Positions 47,931 through 57,363 are shown, counted from the first letter of the stretch. The stretch is DNA of 59,952 bases from Cohnella thailandensis (GCF_014212135.1 NZ_JACJVQ010000013.1:330658-390609), one strand, 5' to 3'. Notes: generated by a model not told the origin, from the sequence alone. Program-made: numbers and translations.

Positions 47931-48815
47931 TTAGGATGCTTCGTCGGGCGGGGTCAGAACGATCCTTCCGTCCTCGAGCTCCACCTTCACTTTATTGCTG
48001 TTCTTGATCCCGATTGATTCGAGATAGCCCGTCGGCACTTGAAGCCTTCCGGCTTTATCCAGTATAGCATATTCGACGTGGGAATCTTCCTCTTGTTCGA
48101 TGCCTCTCTCCAGCTCCGCCAGCTCTTCCGCATACGACTTGCGGCGCAGCATCTCGGAGGAGATCTTGCCGTCGCGGATCGCCACGACGCGATCCACCTT
48201 CTTCGCGAGCAGCGGATCGTGCGTGACGATGACGATCGTGATGCCGAGCGTGCGGTTCAGCTCCCGGAACAGGTCGAGAATCTGGTCCGCCATCCTCGAA
48301 TCGACGGAGCCCGTCGGCTCGTCGGCCAGCAGCAGCCTCGGCTGGTTGGCGAGCGCGATCGCGATGGCCACCCGCTGCTGCTCGCCTCCGGAGAGCTGGT
48401 GCAGCTTGTTGTTCGCCCGATGGAGAAGGCCTACCGCCTCGAGCAGCTCCAACGCGCGCATGCGCTTGCGGCGCCCGGACAGCAGAATGGGCAGCTCCAC
48501 GTTCTCCAGCGCGGTCAGGTACGGAATCAGGTTACGCGCGTTGTTCTGCCAGACGAACCCGACGCTTCGGCGCTTGTAGCGCACGAGCTCCCTCTCGGTC
48601 ATCTTCAGCATATCCTTGCCGTCCACGGTCAGCACGCCCGCCGTCGGGCGGTCGAGTCCCCCCAGCATGTTGAGCAGCGTGGATTTGCCGCTTCCGCTGT
48701 TCCCGATGATCGCCATCAGCTCGCCGCTCTCCACGTGAAGGTCAAGCCCCTGAAGCGCGAACACCTCGAGATCGTTGGCCTTGTAGATTTTGACCAGTCC
48801 GTCGCAATGAATCAT
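47931..48815 (-). CDS. MacB/LolD-type ABC ATPase fused to an AbrB/SpoVT-like domain
   Basis: 294 residues. The ATPase domain (1-225) has Walker A GNSGSGKST (K44), signature [12 protein letters not shown] and Walker [14 protein letters not shown] charged linker (about 228-247) leads to residues 249-290, YAILDKAGRLQVPTGYLES then NKVKVELEDGRIVL. This pattern matches the swapped-hairpin DNA-binding/dimerisation domain of AbrB and SpoVT. The extra domain could dimerise the ATPase or link it to DNA. Located four bases after the FtsX-like permease gene, it is presumably that permease's ATPase. The fusion was judged by eye. Confidence 0.82.
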   Translation of the reverse strand: MIHCDGLVKIYKANDLEVFALQGLDLHVESGELMAIIGNSGSGKSTLLNMLGGLDRPTAGVLTVDGKDMLKMTERELVRYKRRSVGFVWQNNARNLIPYLTALENVELPILLSGRRKRMRALELLEAVGLLHRANNKLHQLSGGEQQRVAIAIALANQPRLLLADEPTGSVDSRMADQILDLFRELNRTLGITIVIVTHDPLLAKKVDRVVAIRDGKISSEMLRRKSYAEELAELERGIEQEEDSHVEYAILDKAGRLQVPTGYLESIGIKNSNKVKVELEDGRIVLTPPDEAS

Positions 48816-48819
48816 TCGT

Positions 48820-51717
48820 TCAATCCTCCCCTAGCTTAAGCGCTTGATGGATTCTCGTACGGGACACCATGGCACCTAGGATGATCAAGCCGATAATCAG
48901 CATGATCGCCACGACCGAATAAAGCCTCGCGAAGTCCAACGTCTCGAAAATCACCGCGAAAGGGGGAACCATCGTGCTCGGATTGAAGGCGACCTGGAAG
49001 TTCGGCACGTACAGCAGGCTGGACAGATTGCCGACAAGAACCCCGATGAGGACGGCGATCCCCGAAGTCAGAACCTGCTCGGCGACCAGCATGCCGATCA
49101 TCTGGCGGACGGACAGCCCGATCGCGCGCATGACCCCGTTCTGAAGCGTCCTTCCTCTCAGCGACAGAACCCAATAAAGCAGGAACCCGCAGAAGCTGAC
49201 CGCGATCGAGATCAGGAACCCGAGCGTCAGAATGCCGTTGATCGCCATGAGGAACGGGTCGTTCTTCGCCTTGTTCCAATCGATCGTCGCGTTCACGACC
49301 TTCGTGACGGGAAGCGATTGATCGGAGATGGCTTGGTAAAGCTCCTCAGAGGAAAAGCCAGGCTTCATCTTGAGCCACACGTCGTAGGGCTCCAGCGACA
49401 GCTGGAATTGAATCCGGGGCAGATGACCGACGATCAGCATCGGAGCGTTCGCTTTCGTCTCCTCGTTTCCGGCGTCCACGGAGCCCGCCGGAGGAAGAGG
49501 ATTGAACGTCGGAAAATAATCGACGATTCCGTAGACCACGAAAGAAGTCGAACCGACATCCGTCCAGCCGACCCAGATCGTATCCCCCACCTTGACGTTT
49601 TTCTGTTCCGCAAGGGTGCGGGAGATCAGAACCGCCTTCGAGTCCGGAGCGATCAGGTTCAAATAATCGTTCAGCGGATAGCTGAGCAGGCTGTCGCGGA
49701 ACCAGGTCGTCATGCCGAACTCGTCCGTGTCGATCCCCATCAGGGTCACGCTGGCCGATTGGTCTCCGAACGAGAAGAAAGCGTCCTTCTTCGTGAATAC
49801 TTTGGCCGCATGCTCGACTCCGGGCAAGTTCGCATAGGGCTCGAACGCCGGTTCCAGATAGTTGATTTTCCCCGACGCGCCGAAGCTTGCCGTCTCCGAA
49901 CCGCCGGGCGGCCCGCCCATGGAGGACGCCGGCGGAGGAGCGTCGTTCGGCCAGGAGGAGGCGAGCACGATATCCGCGCCGCTTCCGTAGCGGATTCGGT
50001 CTTCCGTGTTGCCGTTGATCGTCCTTGCCGCGCTGGCGCTGAACACCCCGGTCGCGATCGTCAGGATGAGAAAGACCATCAGGAATTGATATTGGCTGCT
50101 AGAGCGGCTGACTTGGATCAAGGTGGCGTACATGGATGGCTTCCACCATCGTCGGCCGAGCCAATAGATTAAGCTTAGAAGATAGGGATAGAGCCTTAGC
50201 AGCAATAGGCCCGAGCCCACGATAAATAGCGCCGGGACGACGAATTGCAGCGGATCGAGATTCAGGTCCGTCTGGTTGAGCCCCAGGCTCTGCAGATTGT
50301 CCAGTCTCTCGCGGAAGCTGAACAGTCCGTAGACGGCGACCGCGACGAAGAGGACATCGAGGAACAGCTTGTGCCAGAGCGGCGTCTTCGCTTGCCTCGC
50401 AAGCTGCTGCTTGTGGCCGACGATGCTGACACGGGTGGCCAGCAGCACCGGGATCAGAAGCAGAACGAACGATACCGCCGCCGCAGCGGCTCCGTAGAGA
50501 TAGGCTTCGCGCGTGATCTTGACCGGAAGAGCCGCGCGGGACACGAAGGACAGGAAGCCGCTCGACGCGCCGAGCATCTTCGTGAAGAAGAGCCCGATCG
50601 CCGGTCCCGCCGCCAGCGCCGCAAGGCTCAGGATCACGCCTTCGACCGCGAAGGAGGCGACGATCTGCCATCTGGCGGCTCCCCGGCTGCGCAGCACCGC
50701 GATCTCGTTCTTCTGCCTGCCGGCGATCAGGTTCGCGACCATGAACATGTAGAATCCGAGCATGATCAGAACGGGAACGTAAAGCGACCACATCAGCGTC
50801 CGAAGCTTGTCGGCCCTCTGCTCGTAGCTCTCGATCGTGCCGATGGCGGGCGCCTTGAATTCGGTCTGGAACGACCCGACGTAGGATTTGACCTTGTTCT
50901 CCATGTCCTTGCTCGCTTGGACGAAGCTGTCCACTTGGCTCAGCTCCATCTTCGAATAATCGAGCACGGTATACCAGATGCTGTTGGTGATCGTCACTTT
51001 GTTGCCTTCGAGGAAATCCTTCGCGAACAGATCCTCGTCGATCAGCAGCGTATTGCCCAGGCCGGATAGTCCGGGGTCGTAAAAATAAGGGTCGTCGTCG
51101 CGAAGCTTCTCGAACACTCCTACCGGCTTGAAACGAAGAACCCCCGATACCTTTTCCCCTTCGCTGATGAATACGGAGTCGAGCACGGTTCTTAAATTAT
51201 TGAGCCCGACATCGGTAACGAGCACCTCGTAGACGCCGTCGACCGGTTCGGCAGCGGGCATTCGGCCGTCGGTCAGCTTGATATGCTCCTCCAGACCGGA
51301 CATGGACGAGAGCCGGAACGAGCGGACCTTCTTCCGGTCCGAATCGCTCCCCGTCTCGGGAACGGAATCGAACGATTTGGTGTTCCGGTGGACGACCGTC
51401 TCCAGGACCGGCAGCGTCGAGGCCGCCGCTCCTTCGCCGAGCATGTAGGAATCCAGGCTCTCCGCGATCATTCGGCGCTTGTCGGGCTCCTCGTTGGAGA
51501 AGGTGGCTTTGGCGTAGAGGGAGGCGGGATAGACGTTCTTCTCCTGCTGCATCGTCTCGAGATCCTTCACCAGCATGCGGGAGAGAATCGCCTCGGAATA
51601 GATGGGCATCGTGCTGATGAGCGCCACGCTGATGACCATCCCCAGGAACAGACTGAGGACGAGCCACTTGTTTTTGACCATTTTGCGCAAAATCATGACG
51701 AACAAGGCCACGGACAT
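48820..51717 (-). CDS. Large FtsX/MacB-type permease
   Basis: A 965-residue membrane protein with duplicated FtsX-like architecture. One helix lies at about 18-38, then an extracytoplasmic domain (about 45-310), then a block of helices (about 320-540). A second extracytoplasmic domain follows (about 560-810), then three helices, ending in a charged tail (RTIHQALKLGED-like). GRQKNEIAVLRSRGAARWQI and NGVMRAIGLSVRQMIGMLVAEQ are typical FtsX cytoplasmic loops. Such permeases transmit force rather than channel solute. It has an adaptor and two ATPases as neighbours. Confidence 0.88.
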   Translation of the reverse strand: MSVALFVMILRKMVKNKWLVLSLFLGMVISVALISTMPIYSEAILSRMLVKDLETMQQEKNVYPASLYAKATFSNEEPDKRRMIAESLDSYMLGEGAAASTLPVLETVVHRNTKSFDSVPETGSDSDRKKVRSFRLSSMSGLEEHIKLTDGRMPAAEPVDGVYEVLVTDVGLNNLRTVLDSVFISEGEKVSGVLRFKPVGVFEKLRDDDPYFYDPGLSGLGNTLLIDEDLFAKDFLEGNKVTITNSIWYTVLDYSKMELSQVDSFVQASKDMENKVKSYVGSFQTEFKAPAIGTIESYEQRADKLRTLMWSLYVPVLIMLGFYMFMVANLIAGRQKNEIAVLRSRGAARWQIVASFAVEGVILSLAALAAGPAIGLFFTKMLGASSGFLSFVSRAALPVKITREAYLYGAAAAAVSFVLLLIPVLLATRVSIVGHKQQLARQAKTPLWHKLFLDVLFVAVAVYGLFSFRERLDNLQSLGLNQTDLNLDPLQFVVPALFIVGSGLLLLRLYPYLLSLIYWLGRRWWKPSMYATLIQVSRSSSQYQFLMVFLILTIATGVFSASAARTINGNTEDRIRYGSGADIVLASSWPNDAPPPASSMGGPPGGSETASFGASGKINYLEPAFEPYANLPGVEHAAKVFTKKDAFFSFGDQSASVTLMGIDTDEFGMTTWFRDSLLSYPLNDYLNLIAPDSKAVLISRTLAEQKNVKVGDTIWVGWTDVGSTSFVVYGIVDYFPTFNPLPPAGSVDAGNEETKANAPMLIVGHLPRIQFQLSLEPYDVWLKMKPGFSSEELYQAISDQSLPVTKVVNATIDWNKAKNDPFLMAINGILTLGFLISIAVSFCGFLLYWVLSLRGRTLQNGVMRAIGLSVRQMIGMLVAEQVLTSGIAVLIGVLVGNLSSLLYVPNFQVAFNPSTMVPPFAVIFETLDFARLYSVVAIMLIIGLIILGAMVSRTRIHQALKLGED

Positions 51718-51746
51718 AGCCTCCCGTTAATAGGATGACGACCTAG

Positions 51747-52790
51747 CTATTGAAGAACGACCACGTCGCCTTCCTTCAAGCCATTAAGGATTTCGATCTG
51801 GGTCGAGGAGGTCAGGCCGACTTCGACGTCGACCTCGCGCAGCTTCGTGCCGTCCACGAGCGTTCGCACGAAGGTCCGTCCGAGCGAGTTGCGGAGGCCG
51901 CTTCTCGGAATCTTGACGACGTCCTCCTTCTGCTTGGTGACGATGGTGACGTCCGCCATCATCCCGATCTCGACGTTCTCGGGAAGCTTGTCGGGCTGGA
52001 TATAGAGCGTGCGCGCGTATTTCTCGGCCAGATCCTTATTCAGCGTCTGCGGAGCGGAGGAAGGCGTCTGGACCACCTTGCCCGTAAAAGCGGACGATTG
52101 GCCGTCGCGGCTTACCCTCACTTCCGCGGGAAATCCGACGCTTACGTCCTTGATGTTATCGGAGCTGTCCACGCCAAGCGTCAGCCGAAGCTGCGTCGGG
52201 TCCGCCACGATGACCAGCGTCTGATACGTATCCACGTAATCTCCCGGCTTCAGGTCTTCGACGAAGGTAACGACGCCGTCGATGGCCGAGACCAGCTGCT
52301 TGTTGTCGTACTTGTCTTTAAGGCGATCGTATTTGAGCTGCTCGATCTGGGTCTGAAGAATGGCCATCTGCAGTACCTCGGGTTCGGTCGACGGATTGGT
52401 CCGCACCTGCTTCAGGTTGTACTTGGCCTTCTCCAAGGCGAGCTCCTGCTCCTTCAATTGAAGGTCCAGATCGTCCATCACCAGCTGAACGAGCACGTCC
52501 CCCTTCTTCACTTCCTGTCCGGAGCTGACGAGCAGCTCCTGCACGCGGCCTCCCGTGCCGGTGAACTGGGCGACCTCCGTATGGACGGACTCGAAATACG
52601 CCGAACCGTTGATCGACACCACGATATCGCCCTTCTCGGCGTTTACCGTCTGGTAGCTCTCCTTCGCGGGCTTCACGAGGGGCGGAGCGAGCGCCTCCTC
52701 CTCCTGGGGAAGCAGCGAGCAGCCGGAGACCGCAGCGGCCAGAACGAGGGATAAAGCCGAGCAAGCGATTCTTCTATTTAGAAGCGGCAA
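51747..52790 (-). CDS. MacA/HlyD-type membrane-fusion adaptor lipoprotein
   Basis: A 347-residue exported adaptor: lipobox AAAVSGC (C24), then a lipoyl/barrel-sandwich half (DVLVQLVMDDLDLQLKE), a helical hairpin (about 105-150), and beta-barrel domains. The start is best placed at TTG 52790, with GGAGG nine bases upstream; the ATG at 52799 would have the site directly touching it. It overlaps the upstream ATPase gene. In Gram-positives such adaptors (YknX-like) bridge the permease to the cell surface. The substrate is unknown, possibly a toxic peptide. Confidence 0.88.
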   Translation of the reverse strand: MPLLNRRIACSALSLVLAAAVSGCSLLPQEEEALAPPLVKPAKESYQTVNAEKGDIVVSINGSAYFESVHTEVAQFTGTGGRVQELLVSSGQEVKKGDVLVQLVMDDLDLQLKEQELALEKAKYNLKQVRTNPSTEPEVLQMAILQTQIEQLKYDRLKDKYDNKQLVSAIDGVVTFVEDLKPGDYVDTYQTLVIVADPTQLRLTLGVDSSDNIKDVSVGFPAEVRVSRDGQSSAFTGKVVQTPSSAPQTLNKDLAEKYARTLYIQPDKLPENVEIGMMADVTIVTKQKEDVVKIPRSGLRNSLGRTFVRTLVDGTKLREVDVEVGLTSSTQIEILNGLKEGDVVVLQ

Positions 52791-53466
52791 TTTGTCCATC
52801 CTCCAATTCGTAGACTTGATCGACGATCTCCATGATGGCCGGATCGTGCGTCGTCAGCACGACCGAAATTCCGTGCATCGTGACCAGATCGCGAAACAGC
52901 TTAATGATATGCAGGCCGGTCTTGCTGTCCAGCTCCGCCGTCGGCTCATCCGCCAGCAGCAGCTTCGGCTTGTGGGCGATGGCGCGCGCGATCGCCGTCC
53001 GCTGCTGCTCACCGCCCGATAGCTCGAAGGGACGGTGATGCATGCGGGCCTTCAGCCCCACCTGCTCGAGCGCGAAGACCGCCGCTTCCTTGCGTTCCTT
53101 GGCCGGATAGTCGCCGACCCGCAGAACGAATTCGACGTTCTCGTAAGCCGACATTAGAGGAAACAAGGCGAAGGATTGGAAGATCAGCCCCATCTTCGTG
53201 CGGCGAATCCGGTCCCGCTCCCGGTCCGTCAAGCTCGTCAGATCGCTTCCGTCGAACTCCAGCTTCCCTTCCGTCGGCCGATCCAGCGCCCCCAGCAGGT
53301 TGATGAGCGTCGTCTTGCCCGAGCCGGAACGCCCTTTAAGGGCGATCAGACGCCCTGCCGAGATCTCCAGATCGACGCCCTTCAGCACGGTAACGGAGCC
53401 GCTCCCTCGCCCGAAGGTACGAACCAGGCCTTGAGCGCGGATAATGCTTGAATCCAGTGCCTCCAT
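52774..53466 (-). CDS. MacB-type ABC ATPase
   Basis: 230 residues. Walker [10 protein letters not shown], signature [12 protein letters not shown], Walker [13 protein letters not shown], and a His switch in LTTHDPA, as in LolD/MacB ATPases. The start at 53466 has AAGGAGG 12 bases upstream; the longer frame is unsupported. First gene of a run: ATPase, adaptor, FtsX-like permease, ATPase-AbrB, DinB-like. A YknXYZ-like toxin-defence role is plausible. The presence of two ATPases with one permease is unusual. Confidence 0.9.
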   Translation of the reverse strand: MEALDSSIIRAQGLVRTFGRGSGSVTVLKGVDLEISAGRLIALKGRSGSGKTTLINLLGALDRPTEGKLEFDGSDLTSLTDRERDRIRRTKMGLIFQSFALFPLMSAYENVEFVLRVGDYPAKERKEAAVFALEQVGLKARMHHRPFELSGGEQQRTAIARAIAHKPKLLLADEPTAELDSKTGLHIIKLFRDLVTMHGISVVLTTHDPAIMEIVDQVYELEDGQIAASK

Positions 53467-53709
53467 CAAGCTCTCGTTCCTCCTTGCAAGCATAGTTTTG
53501 CAAGAATAGTTGTAAGCGCATTCATTTGGTTTGGACGCTAACATTCCATTCGGTTGTTATGAGATGCTCCGCGCTATTCGGCAAACATAAATCTAACATA
53601 CCCGCTCCCCGACGGACTTGTCAATTTAATCCTGAACTGCCTATAAAATCATTCGATCGCCTAAGCAGCCCATGTTAAAAATTCGTTAAATTTTTCTTAC
53701 AAAAAGGGA

Positions 53710-53750
53710 TTGCCGGCGCCCCATAATATGTTATACTGTAAGCGCTACCA
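53710..53750 (+). promoter_or_regulatory. Promoter with overlapping cre-like site for the LytTR gene
   Basis: TTGCCG (53710-53715), 16 bases, TATACT (53732-53737). TGTAAGCGCTACCA (53737-53750) follows at once and matches the CcpA cre consensus TGWAANCGNTNWCA at all but one position. Position at the start point predicts catabolite repression. The rest of the 53467-53780 gap shows nothing clear. Confidence 0.65.
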
Positions 53751-53780
53751 AGCAACCTTTCTGAAGGGGGATTTGGAAAG

Positions 53781-54116
53781 ATGGACGTAGCCTCGAATCT
53801 TTACGACACTTTCGAGCCGCAAAAGGATTCGCTTTACTTCAAAGTAGGAACGCACGGTCTTATCAGCTTTCACGGGCGCAATTACAACATCAAAAAGAGA
53901 ATGTCCCCGGAACAGCGAAACGGCCTCTTGCGCGACGATACCTTCTTCCGGTTGACGTCGGATTGCTACGTGAACGTCGATAAGATCTCGGACATCGCGG
54001 AGGATTGCCTGATCTTCGGAGACCGCTCCGCCGGCTCCAAGAAGCTGCCCGTCTCCAAACGCAAGCAGCAGATCATCAAGCAATTGCTGAGCGAACGAGC
54101 AGGCAAGCCGCACTGA
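53781..54116 (+). CDS. Stand-alone LytTR-domain regulator
   Basis: A 111-residue protein with no receiver or sensor domain. Residues about 15-105 resemble a LytTR DNA-binding domain: FFRLTSDCYVNVDKISDI and KLPVSKRKQQIIKQLL (usual HRSYLVNL...LPVSRR pattern). AAGGGGG lies before the ATG. It has its own promoter with a cre-like site and its own terminator. Its target is unknown. Confidence is moderate because the N-terminal half is divergent. Confidence 0.72.
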   Translation: MDVASNLYDTFEPQKDSLYFKVGTHGLISFHGRNYNIKKRMSPEQRNGLLRDDTFFRLTSDCYVNVDKISDIAEDCLIFGDRSAGSKKLPVSKRKQQIIKQLLSERAGKPH

Positions 54117-54133
54117 TAAGAAAATACGCAACG

Positions 54134-54171
54134 AGGCGGAACGGGAGAACCTCTCCTGCTCCGCCTTTTTG
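54134..54171 (+). terminator. Terminator after the LytTR gene
   Basis: AGGCGGA/TCCGCCT stem with inner GGGAG/CTCTC hairpin, then TTTTTG. Confidence 0.88.
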
Positions 54172-54218
54172 TTATGGTATAGTGGGTAGAAAAGGAAACC
54201 GAAAGCAGGCGATAACCT

Positions 54219-55190
54219 ATGAATTACCGGAAGCTGGGCTGCAGCGGCCTCAAAGTATCCGAGCTTGGACTCGGCACGAATTCGTTCGGCAAGCGCGCCG
54301 ATCGGGAGGAGTCGATCCGGATCGTTCGCGAAGCGATCGATCTGGGAATCAACTTTATCGACACCGCCAACATTTACGCGGGTACTGCGTCCGAGACGAT
54401 TATCGGGGAAGCGCTCGAGGGCAGAAGGAATGAAGTCGTCTTGGCCACCAAGGCCGGACTCGTCTTTGGCCCCGGACCTAACGACCGAGGCTCCTCCCGG
54501 TTCCACTTGCAGCGTCAGCTGGACGAGAGCCTGAGACGGCTGAGGACGGATTACGTGGATCTTTATCAGATCCATACCTTCGACCCGGACACGCCTCTGG
54601 AGGAGACGCTTCGGGCGTTGGACGACATGGTGAGAGCCGGCAAGGTTCGGTACATCGGCGCTTCCAACTATGCCGCATGGGAGCTGATGAAAGCGATCGG
54701 GATCAGCGAACGGCTCGGACTGAACCGCTTCGTCTCCACCCAGGTCAGCTATTCGCTCGCCGATCGGACTCCCGAGCGGGAACTGGTTCCGATGTCGCTC
54801 GATCAAGGAGTCGGCATCATTCCGTATTTTCCTCTTGCGGGAGGCATCTTGACGGGCAAATACGGCTCCGACCGGGCGCCCGCGGGCTCGAGAGCGGCAA
54901 CCGATCCGAACTTCTCCCGTTTCTTCGACGATGGGCGCCTCGAGCTCGGACGCCGGGTCCGGCAGCTTGCCGGGGAGGCAGGCGTCGCTCCGGGCGTGCT
55001 GTCGATCCGCTGGCTCATTCGCCGGCCGGCCGTCGCCACGGTAATCGTCGGCGCGACCTCGGCGGCGCAGCTGAGAGAGAACGCCGCTGCCGTCGGGCTC
55101 GACCTGAGCTCCTCCCAGCTAGCCCAGTTGGACGAGGCTAGCCGACCCTACAAGCTCGGCGAACCGTTCGCGAATTACCGTTTAACCTAA
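54219..55190 (+). CDS. Aldo/keto reductase (potassium-channel-beta-like)
   Basis: A 323-residue TIM-barrel oxidoreductase. Catalytic tetrad D48 and Y53 (FIDTANIYAGTASE), K78 (LATKAG), H119 (LYQIHTFD). NADPH-binding segments IVGATSAAQLREN at the C-terminus. Resembles YrpG/GSP69 rather than the shorter YvgN group, so it is not a close paralogue of the reductase at 31634-32461. Substrate unknown. Stands alone between two terminators. Confidence 0.92.
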   Translation: MNYRKLGCSGLKVSELGLGTNSFGKRADREESIRIVREAIDLGINFIDTANIYAGTASETIIGEALEGRRNEVVLATKAGLVFGPGPNDRGSSRFHLQRQLDESLRRLRTDYVDLYQIHTFDPDTPLEETLRALDDMVRAGKVRYIGASNYAAWELMKAIGISERLGLNRFVSTQVSYSLADRTPERELVPMSLDQGVGIIPYFPLAGGILTGKYGSDRAPAGSRAATDPNFSRFFDDGRLELGRRVRQLAGEAGVAPGVLSIRWLIRRPAVATVIVGATSAAQLRENAAAVGLDLSSSQLAQLDEASRPYKLGEPFANYRLT

Positions 55191-55192
55191 TA

Positions 55193-55230
55193 AAGGAGCT
55201 GCTCCCGCGCAGGGACAGCTCCTTATCTTT
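55193..55230 (+). terminator. Terminator after the aldo/keto reductase
   Basis: AAGGAGCTG/CAGCTCCTT with inner CCC/GGG pairing, then ATCTTT. It also serves the convergent cls gene (A-rich on the other side). Confidence 0.8.
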
Positions 55231-55235
55231 ATCGC

Positions 55236-56696
55236 TTATAGAATCGGAGACAACAGCCGGGTGACCGATTCGCGCAGCCTGTGCATCCATGGGCGCTTCA
55301 GATACTCCTCATAGGTCCACAGGCGGGAATGCTCGATGTCCCTTAAGTAATTTTGCTCCAGCTGCTTAACGATCTCCCTGTCGTAGAGGAAGGCATTGAT
55401 CTCGAAGTTCAGCTTAAAGCTGCGGATATCGAAGTTGGCCGTTCCGACCGATGCGACCTTCCCGTCGATGATCAGCGTCTTGGCATGAAGGAATCCGTTC
55501 TCGTACAAGTAACACTCCACGCCGAGCGGCAGCAGATCGCCCACGTACGAATGAGTCGCCCAATACACCATCTGATGATCGGCTATCGCGGGGATGATCA
55601 TTTTCACATTGACGCCGGACAGGGCCGCGGTCTGAATCGCGTTGATCAGGCTCTCGTCGGGCACGAAGTAGGGAGTTTGAATCCAGACGCTTTCCCGGGC
55701 TCTGTGGATCATCTTGATATAAGCGTTGCGGATGTGTTCGTAGCTTTGGTCCGGCCCGCTGGCCACGATCTGCACCCCGATGCCGCCTTTCTCTTCGTCC
55801 CTGACGGGAGGAAGGAAAAATTCCGTCTCGACCAGCTGACGCTTGGACGCCGTATTCCAATCGCGGATAAAATGCCCCTGCATCATCCGAACGGCGCTGC
55901 CCGTCATTCTCAGGTGCGTGTCCCGCCAATAGCCGAATTTGGGCACCAGCCCGAGGTACTCGTCCCCTACGTTGATTCCGCCGATGTAGCCGATCTCCCC
56001 GTCGATGATCGCCAGCTTGCGATGATTGCGGTAGTTCACACGGAAGTTCAGGTAAGGCACCTTGGAAGGGAAAAACGCCGCCACCTGCCCGCCCGCCCGA
56101 ATGAGAGGCTGAAACACCCGGGTGGACAAGCGATGGCTGCCGATCGGGTCGTAGAGGAACCGCACTTCGACTCCCTGCTCCGCTTTCTCTCGCAGCAGCT
56201 CCAGAAGCCTGCGGCCGGTGCTGTCGTCGTTGATAATGTAATACATCAAATGAACGTGGGTTTTGGCGGTCCGAATGTCCTCGTACAAGGAATAAAACTT
56301 CTCGTTGCCGTCCTTGAACACCTGCACGGAGTTGTCCTGCGTGAAGAGCGCCTTCGCGCTAGACAGGTTCATGTAGATCAGGTCCTCGTAGGAGGACATC
56401 GAAGGGTCGTTGTATTCGATCCGGTGCTGCCGGAACTCCTTCTTCTGATGATCCGTCATCTGCTGATGGAGCTTGCGGCTCCACTTCTTGTCTTTATAGA
56501 TTTTCAGCCGGCTCAGGTTCTGCCCGAAAATCAAATAAATGATGAATCCCCCTACGGGGAAGAACAGGAAGACCATGAGCCATGCCCAAGTCACCCCGAC
56601 GTTGCGGCGTTCGATGAAGATAACGCTTATGGCCAAGATCATATTTATAAGCGTAATAACCGTATAAATATTTTGCGTGATGGACGACACTGACAT
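55236..56696 (-). CDS. cls: Cardiolipin synthase
   Basis: Condenses two phosphatidylglycerol molecules into cardiolipin at the membrane. 486 residues, two N-terminal membrane helices (about 10-28 and 36-57), and two phospholipase-D HKD motifs: H225-K227-D232 (NHRKLAIIDG) and H404-K406-D411 (HAKTLIIDG). Normal length. Ribosome site GAGG ten bases before the ATG. Single gene. Confidence 0.95.
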   Translation of the reverse strand: MSVSSITQNIYTVITLINMILAISVIFIERRNVGVTWAWLMVFLFFPVGGFIIYLIFGQNLSRLKIYKDKKWSRKLHQQMTDHQKKEFRQHRIEYNDPSMSSYEDLIYMNLSSAKALFTQDNSVQVFKDGNEKFYSLYEDIRTAKTHVHLMYYIINDDSTGRRLLELLREKAEQGVEVRFLYDPIGSHRLSTRVFQPLIRAGGQVAAFFPSKVPYLNFRVNYRNHRKLAIIDGEIGYIGGINVGDEYLGLVPKFGYWRDTHLRMTGSAVRMMQGHFIRDWNTASKRQLVETEFFLPPVRDEEKGGIGVQIVASGPDQSYEHIRNAYIKMIHRARESVWIQTPYFVPDESLINAIQTAALSGVNVKMIIPAIADHQMVYWATHSYVGDLLPLGVECYLYENGFLHAKTLIIDGKVASVGTANFDIRSFKLNFEINAFLYDREIVKQLEQNYLRDIEHSRLWTYEEYLKRPWMHRLRESVTRLLSPIL

Positions 56697-56877
56697 CCTG
56701 CTGCGACCTCGTCTCTCTGAATTGGCGGGAAAAATGGCGGGAAAAAGGCGGAAAACAAACTACAACCCCAATCCTAGCATAAGGTCGCGATTTTAGCGAT
56801 CCTTAAGAGGAATGGGGCTGACAGGATCCGGCGGATTCTGGCGAAATGTCGCGTAAAAGATGAAAATGCCGGGCTGT

Positions 56878-57363
56878 TTACGGAAGTTCGACGATCTTCT
56901 CCGCGATGGAGATCCGTTCCTTGGCTTCCGGGACTTCCTGAGGATAGCCGACCCCGAAAATCCCGATCACGACGTCTTCGTCCGGAACTTCGAGGATCTC
57001 TCTCATCTTGGGCGCGGCGGCGAGGGACGACCAGAACGTTCCGGCTCCTTCGCTGGCGGCGGCCAGCATGAAGCTCTGCGCGAAGCAGGCGACCGCGTAC
57101 GCGTTCTCTTCCTTCTCGATCGGCATCGCCGAGCCTTTGGAGGTGAGCAGCAGGACGAGCGGAGCGCCTCCGAAGTCCGTTTTATGGTTCAGCTTGGCTC
57201 TCGTCTCCGGGCCGACGAACGCGACCTTCCAAGGCTCGGTCATCCGGTGGTTCGGAGAGAAGGTTGCCGCCTCCAGCCACGAGATCACCTTGTCTCTATC
57301 GATCGGGTCCGCCTTGAATTGTTTAATGTTGCGGCGAGTCTTAATCGCTTCGATCGTATTCAT
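56878..57363 (-). CDS. Nitroreductase-family FMN oxidoreductase (short)
   Basis: A 161-residue flavin reductase, at the short end for the family. IKTRRNIKQFKADPIDR at the start, NHRMTEPWKVAFVG in the middle, AAASEGAGTFWSS for flavin binding, and GIFGVGYPQE at the end. Resembles YdjA/YfhC-type proteins. Start at 57363, with AAGGGAG nine bases upstream. It is divergent from the uracil permease. Substrate unknown, perhaps quinones or nitro compounds. Confidence 0.88.
   Translation of the reverse strand: MNTIEAIKTRRNIKQFKADPIDRDKVISWLEAATFSPNHRMTEPWKVAFVGPETRAKLNHKTDFGGAPLVLLLTSKGSAMPIEKEENAYAVACFAQSFMLAAASEGAGTFWSSLAAAPKMREILEVPDEDVVIGIFGVGYPQEVPEAKERISIAEKIVELP

Noticed and set aside
47385..53466. 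MacAB-like locus as a lantibiotic biosynthesis/immunity cluster
   Set aside because: No precursor peptide, modification enzyme, or two-component system was found next to it.
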